The notes below the pieces were generated by a model. That model did no database searches, was not told the origin of the DNA, and saw nothing but the letters and a program-made list of their open reading frames with translations. This document shows positions 1-5,894 of a DNA stretch of 6,746 nt, piece by piece (positions within the stretch are counted from its first letter, which is position 1; every line of letters begins with the position of its first letter). The stretch is from an uncultured Flavobacteriaceae bacterium (GTDB lineage Bacteria > Bacteroidota > Bacteroidia > Flavobacteriales > Flavobacteriaceae). The position numbers and the translations under genes are program-made. The stretch covers positions 1-6,746 of the forward strand of contig CAJWNW010000087.1 in the NCBI GenBank assembly GCA_913044085.1. Direction: 5' to 3'.

Positions 1-51
1 CTCGTCGGGCTCATAACCCGAAGGTCGCTGGTTCGAGTCCAGTCCCCGCTA
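1..51 (+). tRNA. tRNA-Met(CAT), initiator type, 3' portion only
   Basis: This is the 3' two-thirds of a tRNA whose 5' end lies before the window. The anticodon stem is 5-9 paired with 17-21, the 7-base loop is 10-16 and the anticodon CAT is 12-14. The T stem is 27-31 paired with 39-43 around a TTCGAGT loop. The 3' acceptor strand is 44-50, followed by discriminator A at 51. The CCA end is not encoded, as is usual in Bacteroidota. Three consecutive G:C pairs at the bottom of the anticodon stem (GGG 7-9, CCC 17-19) are the hallmark of the initiator tRNA, and the segment from the anticodon stem into the variable loop closely resembles bacterial tRNA-fMet. The C1:A72 mismatch of enterobacterial initiators cannot be tested because base 1 is outside. 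Base 72 here is T, so a weak A:U pair is plausible. Confidence 0.93.
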
Positions 52-56
52 CAAAG

Positions 57-86
57 AAACTCCTTGAGAAATCAAGGAGTTTTTAT
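57..86 (+). terminator. Rho-independent terminator of the tRNA transcript
   Basis: An 11-bp perfect stem (57-67 with 72-82, core ACTCCTTGA/TCAAGGAGT) closes a GAAA tetraloop (68-71) and runs into a T-rich tract (80-88). It starts five bases after the tRNA discriminator base. Its position and structure are those of a classic intrinsic terminator for the tRNA gene. Confidence 0.9.
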
Positions 87-226
87 TTTGGGGTCAAGTG
101 ATGCTTGCATCGTCTTGAGAACAAAAGAAAAAATCAGATGGCAAAGCAATCGGAGTTTCTTTGGGCTGTTTTCCCTATTGGCCCATTCTGGAACAAGGTG
201 GAGGAATGAATTCAACTCCCGCTACT
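87..226. other. Non-coding spacer with possible degenerate tRNA 3' tail
   Basis: No credible gene was found here. The plus-strand frame running through from the tRNA reaches a stop at 225-227, but it has no start codon of its own and no recognisable domain. Bases 211-224 (TTCAACTCCCGCTAC-like) resemble the T-loop and acceptor end of the tRNA at 32-52, with eight identical terminal bases (CCGCTAC preceded by C). An AAGGT lies 29 bases upstream, compared with 31 in the real tRNA. About seven bases of the T arm would be missing. This could be a decayed tRNA copy or an attachment-like duplication of the tRNA end, or it could be chance. The 12 bases GGAGTTTCTTTG at 152-163 are the exact reverse complement of 52-63. 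Confidence 0.3.
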
Positions 227-273
227 AAAACAATAAAACGGTTATATTATTGTAGTGTAATAGTTATTGTTTT
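227..273. repeat. Imperfect hairpin, copy 1 of a repeat pair
   Basis: The left arm starts AAAACAATAAAACGGTTATA, and the segment ends in GTTATTGTTTT. It aligns with the hairpin at 1255-1303: the left arm differs by a single T/C change and the centre TAGTGTAA is identical. The right arm has two substitutions (TA for CC) and lacks two T bases, so the stem is interrupted. It sits upstream of the lipoprotein gene, while the intact copy sits downstream. It may be an old terminator that followed the possible tRNA remnant, or one end of a duplicated segment. Whether it still terminates transcription is uncertain. Confidence 0.75.
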
Positions 274-295
274 TTATTAGAATTATATATATTTA
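267..295 (+). promoter_or_regulatory. Candidate Bacteroidota promoter for the SnoaL-ABM lipoprotein
   Basis: A TTG at 267-269 is followed after 18 bases by TATATTTA (288-295), which matches seven of eight positions of the Bacteroidota -7 consensus TAnnTTTG. A start of transcription near 302 would give a short leader of about 22 bases before the ATG at 324. The -33-like TTG lies in the right arm of hairpin copy 1. In sequence this AT-rich, such matches can occur by chance. Confidence 0.3.
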
Positions 296-323
296 CTTGC
301 AATTAACTATTAAATCAAAATAA

Positions 324-1127
324 ATGAGAAATTTAAAAAAAATAATTTTATTTTTTACTGGAATACTATTTGTTTCATGTGGAGGAAATCCTAATTATCA
401 AAAAAACTTAGCAACAGCTCAAAAATTATTCTCCCTTCATGGAGAAGAAAAAATTGATGAACAACTCGCTTTAGTAAGTAAAGATATCAAGCTGTATGCT
501 CCTATGTATGGTTCTTCAGAGCCATTAGGTTATGATGAATATGCATCTATTATAAAAGGATATCATAATAGCTTTGAGGATATTAAATACAATGCTCAAG
601 TATGGCTTCCTGGTGTTGATACATTATCTATGAAACCAGATGGAAGTGTTAGGACATACGGTAATTGGACAGGAAAAAATTCAATTACTGGTAAAGAGAT
701 AAATCTGAATGGATACTGGTATTTTAATTTTGATGCAGAAGGTAAAGTCATAGCTCAGGGTGACTTTTTTGATTATGGTGGAATGATGCAATCTGTTGCT
801 CCTAAAACCCCTGTTTTAGTAACACTTAAGGTCAAGCCAGGAAAAAAGCAAGCTATGATAGAGCTTCTTAATACCCCAGATGGTCTTCAAGCTACTAGAG
901 ATTTTGATGGAAGTCTATCTCTTGAAGCATTCTTTAATGATGAAACAAACACATATTATATCTATGGAGATTGGACTTCATATGAGCAATACCAAAAATA
1001 TCTTGACTGGAGATTTAACGATGATGAGAGCAAAATGGCACAACAAGTAATGGCTCTTTGTGTTGGTGGAGAAAAAGGGTTAATTCCTATATTCCCTAAC
1101 ACCGATTACTCATCATTTAGTAATTGA
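324..1127 (+). CDS. Lipoprotein with SnoaL-like and ABM-like domains, unknown function
   Basis: The product is 267 aa. Residues 1-18 form a type II signal peptide (positive RNLKK, hydrophobic core, lipobox FVSC) with the lipidated Cys at position 19, followed by GGNPN, so a membrane-anchored location is expected. Residues about 25-155 look like a SnoaL/NTF2-fold domain: an initial helix with LFSLHG, then a strand region with GNWTGKNSITGKEINLNGYW, and the typical ending with GKVIAQGDFFDYGGMMQ. Residues about 162-255 resemble an antibiotic-biosynthesis-monooxygenase (ABM) ferredoxin-fold domain (VLVTLKVKPGKKQAMIELL, then DGSLSLEAFFND and YIYGDWTSYEQYQKYLDWR). No catalytic set can be assigned. 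The two folds occur as ligand-binding or small-molecule-modifying modules, so the substrate is unknown. The gene stands alone, bracketed by two copies of the same hairpin, and has a convergent neighbour. The start is supported by the signal peptide; there is no Shine-Dalgarno, as is common in this phylum. Confidence 0.85.
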   Translation: MRNLKKIILFFTGILFVSCGGNPNYQKNLATAQKLFSLHGEEKIDEQLALVSKDIKLYAPMYGSSEPLGYDEYASIIKGYHNSFEDIKYNAQVWLPGVDTLSMKPDGSVRTYGNWTGKNSITGKEINLNGYWYFNFDAEGKVIAQGDFFDYGGMMQSVAPKTPVLVTLKVKPGKKQAMIELLNTPDGLQATRDFDGSLSLEAFFNDETNTYYIYGDWTSYEQYQKYLDWRFNDDESKMAQQVMALCVGGEKGLIPIFPNTDYSSFSN

Positions 1128-1254
1128 GAATTAATTTTTTTTAAAAACATCAATTATAACTCCATTTTTTTCAATTTGATATATTAAATTATAGGCGTTA
1201 ATTAAGTTTTTTGACGCTTGAATTATATTCGATTTTTGAATTGAGTTATAAACC
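1128..1254. other. AT-rich 3' spacer with inverted repeats
   Basis: No gene is visible. A 9-base inverted repeat, TTATAACTC (1154-1162) and GAGTTATAA (1243-1251), encloses a smaller potential hairpin (GCGTTAA 1195-1201 with TTGACGC 1211-1217, one G:T pair). The arms are AT-rich and could be chance, or a decayed small repeat element lying just before the strong hairpin at 1255. Confidence 0.25.
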
Positions 1255-1303
1255 AAAACAATAAAACGGTTATACTATTATAGTGTAACCGTTTTATTGT
1301 TTT
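1255..1303. terminator. Strong hairpin, bidirectional terminator; copy 2 of the repeat pair
   Basis: A 23-bp stem (1255-1277 with 1281-1303) has a single G:T wobble and a 3-base loop TTA. The outer arms are AAAACAATAAAACGGTTA and its complement. The A-rich outer left arm and T-rich outer right arm provide U-tracts on both strands. It lies between the convergent lipoprotein gene (stop at 1127) and the isomerase gene (stop at 1326), 22 bases beyond the latter's stop, which is where a shared bidirectional terminator belongs. The degraded copy at 227-273 shows that the sequence is duplicated within 1.1 kb. Confidence 0.85.
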
Positions 1304-1325
1304 AAAATTAACTTAGATTTAATTA

Positions 1326-2117
1326 TTATAGATTAATTAAAATATTTTTTTCTGAAGACGTTACTGCATGACCACTCACAATAACCCTTTTCCCATTGTT
1401 TGTACATCCTATTTCTCCCCCTCTTTTAGAAAGTTGTTTTGCGTTCATTTCTCTTTTTTGCAGTATTTTAGACCAATAAGGAATTAGAGTGCAATGTGCC
1501 GACCCTGTTACAGGATCTTCTAAAATGCTGGCCTGCGGTGTAAAAAATCGAGATACAAAATCAACCTTGTTTCCAGGTGCTGTTACAATTACACCGCCAG
1601 GATCGATATTTATCAGATTAAATGCTTTGCGATTTACTTTTATCTTTTCAACCTCAGATTGATTTTTATACACAAGTAGATAGTCACGGGCTTTGTATAC
1701 TTCTTTTGGAGCAATGCTTAAAGCTTCAGAAATGTTGGGGGGAAGGGCAGCCGATTTACTAATTCGGGCTGGTAAATTCATGTGGTATAACCCTTTTGAA
1801 AAATTGACATCTAACAAACCACTTTGGGTTTTGAATGATATTTTTTTTTTGGAGTAACCCAAATGCGTCAGCAAACAATGGGCTGTAGCCAATGTCGCAT
1901 GTCCACAGAGATCCATTTCAATTTCTGGTGTGAACCAACGCAATTGTATTGTATTTTTGTTTTTAATAAAATATGCTGTTTCCGGTAACCCGTTTTTTTT
2001 GGCAACAGCCAACATGGTTTCCGCCGGCAACCATGTCTCAAGCGGTATGACACAAGCAGGATTTCCTCCCCAAATTTGGCTCGAAAAAGCATTGATTTGA
2101 TAGACTGTTAATTCCAT
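1326..2117 (-). CDS. PhzF family isomerase/epimerase
   Basis: The product is a 263-aa cytoplasmic protein of the PhzF family, with the duplicated diaminopimelate-epimerase-like fold. Visible family motifs are the start MELTVYQINAF, GGNPACV (17-23), LPETAYF (44-50), RWFTPEIEMDLCGHATLA (60-77) and DPVTGSAHCTL (201-211) in the C-terminal half, followed by a conserved late RGG (232-234). Glu46 in LPETAYF is in the position of the catalytic glutamate of PhzF. The length is at the short end of the family's usual range. PhzF itself isomerises dihydro-hydroxyanthranilate in phenazine synthesis, but no other phenazine gene is present and most family members have unknown substrates, so no phz role is claimed. 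The gene is monocistronic, ends at the shared hairpin terminator and is divergent from the glycosidase operon. Its coding strand has an A10 tract (1841-1850) and an A8 tract (1993-2000), both in Lys codons. The reading frame is intact here. Confidence 0.93.
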   Translation of the reverse strand: MELTVYQINAFSSQIWGGNPACVIPLETWLPAETMLAVAKKNGLPETAYFIKNKNTIQLRWFTPEIEMDLCGHATLATAHCLLTHLGYSKKKISFKTQSGLLDVNFSKGLYHMNLPARISKSAALPPNISEALSIAPKEVYKARDYLLVYKNQSEVEKIKVNRKAFNLINIDPGGVIVTAPGNKVDFVSRFFTPQASILEDPVTGSAHCTLIPYWSKILQKREMNAKQLSKRGGEIGCTNNGKRVIVSGHAVTSSEKNILINL

Positions 2118-2302
2118 TGGTTACAAGATAATATAAAACTTAATTTAATGCGTTTTAAAGGCTCTCAATTTCATTATATTTGGAATGATAAACCAATTTA
2201 TAAGTAAATTAAAAATTAATCTTTTTAGTATTTATTTTAATTGCTTCTGTGATTATTTTGAAATAAAACTTTAAACCAAATTGATAAATCCATTTTTTTT
2301 CA

Positions 2303-2334
2303 TTGTATGTGATTTGTTGTGTTTTATAATTTTT
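2303..2334 (+). promoter_or_regulatory. Candidate promoter for the glycoside phosphorylase-like operon
   Basis: A TTG at 2303-2305 is followed after 19-22 bases by TATAATTTTTG (about 2324-2334), which resembles the Bacteroidota -7 element TAnnTTTG with one extra T. Transcription from here would leave a leader of about 90 bases containing the paired hairpins at 2351-2388. The match is imperfect and the region is rich in similar AT words. Confidence 0.25.
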
Positions 2335-2350
2335 GAAAACCAATTAATGA

Positions 2351-2388
2351 GTGTATTTTCGATACACAAATTAGCTTAAATCAAGCTA
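2351..2388 (+). promoter_or_regulatory. Two tandem small hairpins in the operon leader
   Basis: The first is GTGTAT (2351-2356) paired with ATACAC (2362-2367) around a 5-base loop TTTCG. The second follows after four bases: TAGCTT (2372-2377) pairs with AAGCTA (2383-2388) around a 5-base loop AAATC. Both have 6-bp perfect arms and the same 5-base spacing, so they could be two operator half-site pairs for a regulator or small leader-RNA stems. They end 44 bases before the ATG at 2433. Neither has a T-tract like an intrinsic terminator. Function is unproven. Confidence 0.35.
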
Positions 2389-2432
2389 CTTAAAATCATA
2401 TTAAATTAACCAAAAAGGCGCTGTAATTTTTC

Positions 2433-5400
2433 ATGAAATCCATATCAAATATTTACATAGGTAAAAATCCATTTAAAGCCAAAGACTGCAAGGTTTCCGG
2501 GAGCGAGCTATTGATTGATGATGAAGTTTTTTACAAAATTTCCAATGTAGACAGTATGCGTCCATTTTTTATGAGTATTGTCAGCAATTCCAATCACTGG
2601 CTTTTTATCTCCAGCACCGGAGGTCTCTCTGCAGGAAGAAAAAACAGCAATTATGCACTATTCCCTTACTACACGGATGATAAAATTACAGAGTCTAATG
2701 ATCATACTGGCTCTAAATCCATTTTTTTAGTCACAAAATCTGCTACTACATATTTATGGGAACCCTTTTCATACCGACAAAAAGGGATTTATAAAACAAC
2801 TCGGAATTTATATAAGAATGCCTATGGTAATAAGGTTGTTTTTGAAGAAATTAATCACGATTTAGAATTGGTATTTACTTATGAATGGAACTCAAGTGAC
2901 CACTATGGTTTTATCCGAAATTCTGTGCTCAAAAATACGTCTGATTCTGTGACTGATATTCGTCTGTTGGACGGAATTCAAAACATTCTACCCTACGGAG
3001 TTGAAGAAACACTGCAAAACAGTACCAGTAATTTGGTTGATGCGTACAAAAAATGTGAATTGGAAGCTGATTCCGGAATTGGGATATATTCCCTGAGTGC
3101 CATCATTGTAGATAAAGCCGAACCCAGTGAGGCGCTTAAAGCCAATGTTGTTTGGTCAATAGGCTTAAAATCCTCTAAAAAACTCATTTCTTCATTGCAA
3201 TTAGAGGCCTTTAGACAGGGTGTTATCCCAGTTCAAGAAATAGACATCAAAGCAGAGCGTGGTGCTTATTTTTTAACAGACGAAATATCACTCGCACCAC
3301 ATCAAGAACAAAAATGGCGTATTGTAGCCAATGTTAACCAAAGCATTGATGCGATTGTAGTATTAAAACAAGCCCTGAAAGACCCTGAAAATCTTAGTAA
3401 TCACATTAATCTTTCTATTAAACAAGGAACACAGCACCTTGTTTCATTAGTTGCTGCATCAGATGGTCTTCAACTAACTTCTGATAGCGCTAAAAATACC
3501 AGGCATTTTGCTAATACTATGTTTAACATCATGCGAGGCGGTATTTTTGACAATAACTATAACATTGAAAAAGCAGATTTTTCAAGCTACATTGAAAAAG
3601 CTAATTTCAAAGTGTTCTTCAAGAAAGCTAAAATTTTGGAAGCACTTCCTGAAAGTTTTGATTTGAATCATTTGAGAACGATTGTCAAAAATGACAAAGA
3701 TCAAAATTTTAAAAGATTATGCCTTGAATATTTACCCTTAAAATTTAGCCGACGTCATGGAGACCCAAGCCGCCCCTGGAATAAATTTTCAATCAATACC
3801 AGAAGTGAAGTTGATGGCTCTAAAATTTTAGATTACCAAGGAAATTGGCGAGACATTTTTCAAAATTGGGAAGCTTTGGTGCATTCTTATCCCGAATTTA
3901 TTGAAGGAATGATTAACAAATTTCTCAATGCGACTACTTTTGATGGTTACAATCCATACAGAGTCAACAAAGATGGTTTTGATTGGGAGGTCATAGAACC
4001 CGATAACCCTTGGTCTTATATTGGCTATTGGGGAGACCATCAAATTATTTACTTGTTGAAGTTTTTAGAATTTATTGAAACTTATTATCCTGGAAAATTA
4101 GAAAATTACTTTTCAAAAGATTTATTTGTTTACGCAAATATCCCTTATAAAATCAAACCTTATGAAGCTATTTTAAAGGACCCAAAAAACACTATTGAAT
4201 TTGATCATTTTGCAGAAGAAAAAATTCAAATAAATCGCGTTAAAATTGGCGTTGATGGCGCGCTTCTTACAGATAGAAATTCTTTTATCTACAAAGTCAA
4301 CTTTATTGAAAAAATTCTAGCGACTGTTTTGGCAAAGATTTCCAATTTTATTCCTGAAGGTGGTATTTGGATGAATACCCAACGCCCAGAGTGGAACGAT
4401 GCAAATAATGCTTTGGTTGGAAATGGAGTTTCTATGGTCACCCTTTATTATTTAAGACGCTTTTTGAAATTTTTTGAAGTATCTTTAAGTAAAGTTTCAA
4501 TTACTGAAGTTGCAATTTCTTCTGAACTACTATTATTTTTTAATACTGTCAAAAATACACTTGAGACCCATAAAAATCTTTTAGAGGGTTCTATCTCTGA
4601 TACAGATAGAAAGCGAATTTTAGATGAATTGGGGGCTGCAGCCAGTGTTTATAGACAGACCATTTATAACGACCAATTTTCTGGAGATAAAGAATCAATC
4701 CATCTCGACATAATTCTCTCTTTTGTTAAAATCGCACTACAATTTTTAGAACACTCAATAGAAGCCAATAAGCGACCGGATGATCTTTACCATGCCTATA
4801 ACCTTATGACTGTCGAAGATGATAACGCGGTTTCCATCTCCTATTTACCAGAAATGTTAGAAGGTCAAGTCGCTGTTTTGAGCTCCGGTTATTTGTCCAA
4901 CGAAGCTGCTTTAGAAGTGCTGGACGGACTCAAGGCCAGTGCCTTATTTCGGCCCGACCAATACAGCTACATCTTATACCCAAACAAAGTACTGCCTAGA
5001 TTTGTTGACAAAAACACCATATCCAAAGAACAAATTCAATCTTCAGATTTACTGAAATTATTATTAGAAAATGGAAATAAGCAGATTGTATCGAAAGACC
5101 TTGATGGGAATTATCATTTTAATGGAAACTTTAATAACGTAAATTATTTAAAGGACGCCTTGAAGAATTTACCTTCAGTCTATCAACCTCTTGTTGCGAA
5201 GGACGCCGAAACTGTTTTTGATATTTTTGAAGCAATTTTTGTACATAAATCCTTTACAGGTCGCTCAGGAACTTTCTTTGGTTATGAGGGCTTAGGGTCC
5301 ATTTATTGGCATATGGTTTCTAAACTTTTATTGGCTTCTTTTGAAGTAACTCAGAGAGCAATTACAACCAAATTTGATGCCGGTAAAATAGGGCGGCTAT

Positions 5401-5894
5401 TTGACCATTATTTTGAAATTAGTGCAGGTATTGGTGCACACAAGTCCCCAAAACTTTACGGAGCTTTTCCAACCGATCCATATTCACACACTCCTGGTGG
5501 AAAAGGAGCTCAGCAACCTGGAATGACTGGCCAAGTTAAGGAAGATATATTAACTCGATTTGGAGAATTAGGTTTCTATGTTAAGAATGGCTGTCTGGGA
5601 TTTTCTCCTGATATATTGAAGCCTTCAGAATTTCTTACTGAAACTCAATCTTTTAATTATTACAATGTAAAGGGAGAAAAACAAAATATATCTATCAGTC
5701 CCGGAAGTTTAGTTTTTACAATTTGCCAGGTACCTGTTGTATATAAACTGGGTTCCGAGTTAATTATTTCTGTAGAATTTACAGATGGAAAAACTAATAA
5801 TATAAAAGGAAAAGTATTGGATTATGAAACAACCCAAACTATTTTCAAAAGATCTGACAAGGTTAAAATAATCATTGTAAATGTAAATAAATGA
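2433..5894 (+). CDS. GH94-related glycoside phosphorylase-like protein, long form
   Basis: This 1153-aa protein has no signal peptide, so it is expected in the cytoplasm. Its architecture resembles GH94-type inverting phosphorylases. Residues about 1-300 are a beta-sandwich-like region (SSTGGLSAGR 60-69, LFPYYTDDKI 76-85, SNLVDAYKK 199-207, AEPSEALKA 229-237). A helical linker follows, then an (alpha/alpha)6-barrel-like region from about 460 to 1060 and a short beta-rich tail. The barrel has PWSYIGYWGDHQ (526-537), EGGIWMNTQRPEWNDANN (642-659), TGRSGTFFGYEGLGSIYW (942-959) and QQPGMTGQVKE (1027-1037). WND at 654-656 corresponds to the DWND region holding the catalytic Asp of GH94 enzymes, and MTG at 1031-1033 may correspond to the phosphate-contacting TG; both matches are inferences from motif resemblance. 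It is longer than the roughly 800-aa cellobiose phosphorylases and nearer in size to 1,2-beta-oligoglucan phosphorylases or the GH149/GH161 beta-1,3-glucan phosphorylases. The substrate is unknown, and a glycosyltransferase-like (non-phosphorolytic) activity is possible. Its stop overlaps the next gene's start. Confidence 0.7.
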   Translation: MKSISNIYIGKNPFKAKDCKVSGSELLIDDEVFYKISNVDSMRPFFMSIVSNSNHWLFISSTGGLSAGRKNSNYALFPYYTDDKITESNDHTGSKSIFLVTKSATTYLWEPFSYRQKGIYKTTRNLYKNAYGNKVVFEEINHDLELVFTYEWNSSDHYGFIRNSVLKNTSDSVTDIRLLDGIQNILPYGVEETLQNSTSNLVDAYKKCELEADSGIGIYSLSAIIVDKAEPSEALKANVVWSIGLKSSKKLISSLQLEAFRQGVIPVQEIDIKAERGAYFLTDEISLAPHQEQKWRIVANVNQSIDAIVVLKQALKDPENLSNHINLSIKQGTQHLVSLVAASDGLQLTSDSAKNTRHFANTMFNIMRGGIFDNNYNIEKADFSSYIEKANFKVFFKKAKILEALPESFDLNHLRTIVKNDKDQNFKRLCLEYLPLKFSRRHGDPSRPWNKFSINTRSEVDGSKILDYQGNWRDIFQNWEALVHSYPEFIEGMINKFLNATTFDGYNPYRVNKDGFDWEVIEPDNPWSYIGYWGDHQIIYLLKFLEFIETYYPGKLENYFSKDLFVYANIPYKIKPYEAILKDPKNTIEFDHFAEEKIQINRVKIGVDGALLTDRNSFIYKVNFIEKILATVLAKISNFIPEGGIWMNTQRPEWNDANNALVGNGVSMVTLYYLRRFLKFFEVSLSKVSITEVAISSELLLFFNTVKNTLETHKNLLEGSISDTDRKRILDELGAAASVYRQTIYNDQFSGDKESIHLDIILSFVKIALQFLEHSIEANKRPDDLYHAYNLMTVEDDNAVSISYLPEMLEGQVAVLSSGYLSNEAALEVLDGLKASALFRPDQYSYILYPNKVLPRFVDKNTISKEQIQSSDLLKLLLENGNKQIVSKDLDGNYHFNGNFNNVNYLKDALKNLPSVYQPLVAKDAETVFDIFEAIFVHKSFTGRSGTFFGYEGLGSIYWHMVSKLLLASFEVTQRAITTKFDAGKIGRLFDHYFEISAGIGAHKSPKLYGAFPTDPYSHTPGGKGAQQPGMTGQVKEDILTRFGELGFYVKNGCLGFSPDILKPSEFLTETQSFNYYNVKGEKQNISISPGSLVFTICQVPVVYKLGSELIISVEFTDGKTNNIKGKVLDYETTQTIFKRSDKVKIIIVNVNK

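Larger units (their letters stand above)
2118..2432. other. Divergent intergenic region, very AT-rich
   Basis: These 315 bases separate the PhzF-family gene from the glycoside-active operon and should hold both promoters. I see no coding sequence or RNA gene. Notable contents are a T8 run (2293-2300), a weak promoter candidate at 2303-2334 and two small hairpins at 2351-2388. No convincing -33/-7 pair was found for the minus-strand gene. Confidence 0.6.

Noticed and set aside
1..227. Frame running from the tRNA through the terminator to the stop at 225-227, considered as a GIY-YIG-type gene next to a tRNA
   Set aside because: The frame has no start codon of its own, its first part is simply a translation of the tRNA and terminator, and no GIY or YIG motif is visible.
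1868..2092. Short minus-strand reading frame of 74 codons inside the PhzF-family gene
   Set aside because: It overlaps the clear PhzF-family coding sequence on the same strand in another frame, has no family resemblance and is Arg/Cys-rich in the manner of an out-of-frame translation.
1326..2117. Annotation as phenazine biosynthesis gene phzF
   Set aside because: Only the family is supported. No other phenazine biosynthesis gene is in the window, and PhzF-like proteins are common in organisms that make no phenazines.
2993..3187. Minus-strand frame of 64 codons opposite the large glycoside-active gene
   Set aside because: It lies fully antisense to a strongly motif-bearing gene and shows no domain, signal peptide or promoter of its own.
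3828..4043. Minus-strand frame of 71 codons opposite the large glycoside-active gene
   Set aside because: It is antisense to the barrel-coding region, and its protein sequence has no recognisable features.
2433..5894. Annotation as an ordinary cellobiose phosphorylase
   Set aside because: The length (1153 aa), the PEWND in place of the usual DWND context and the different C-terminal motifs do not support assigning cellobiose as substrate.
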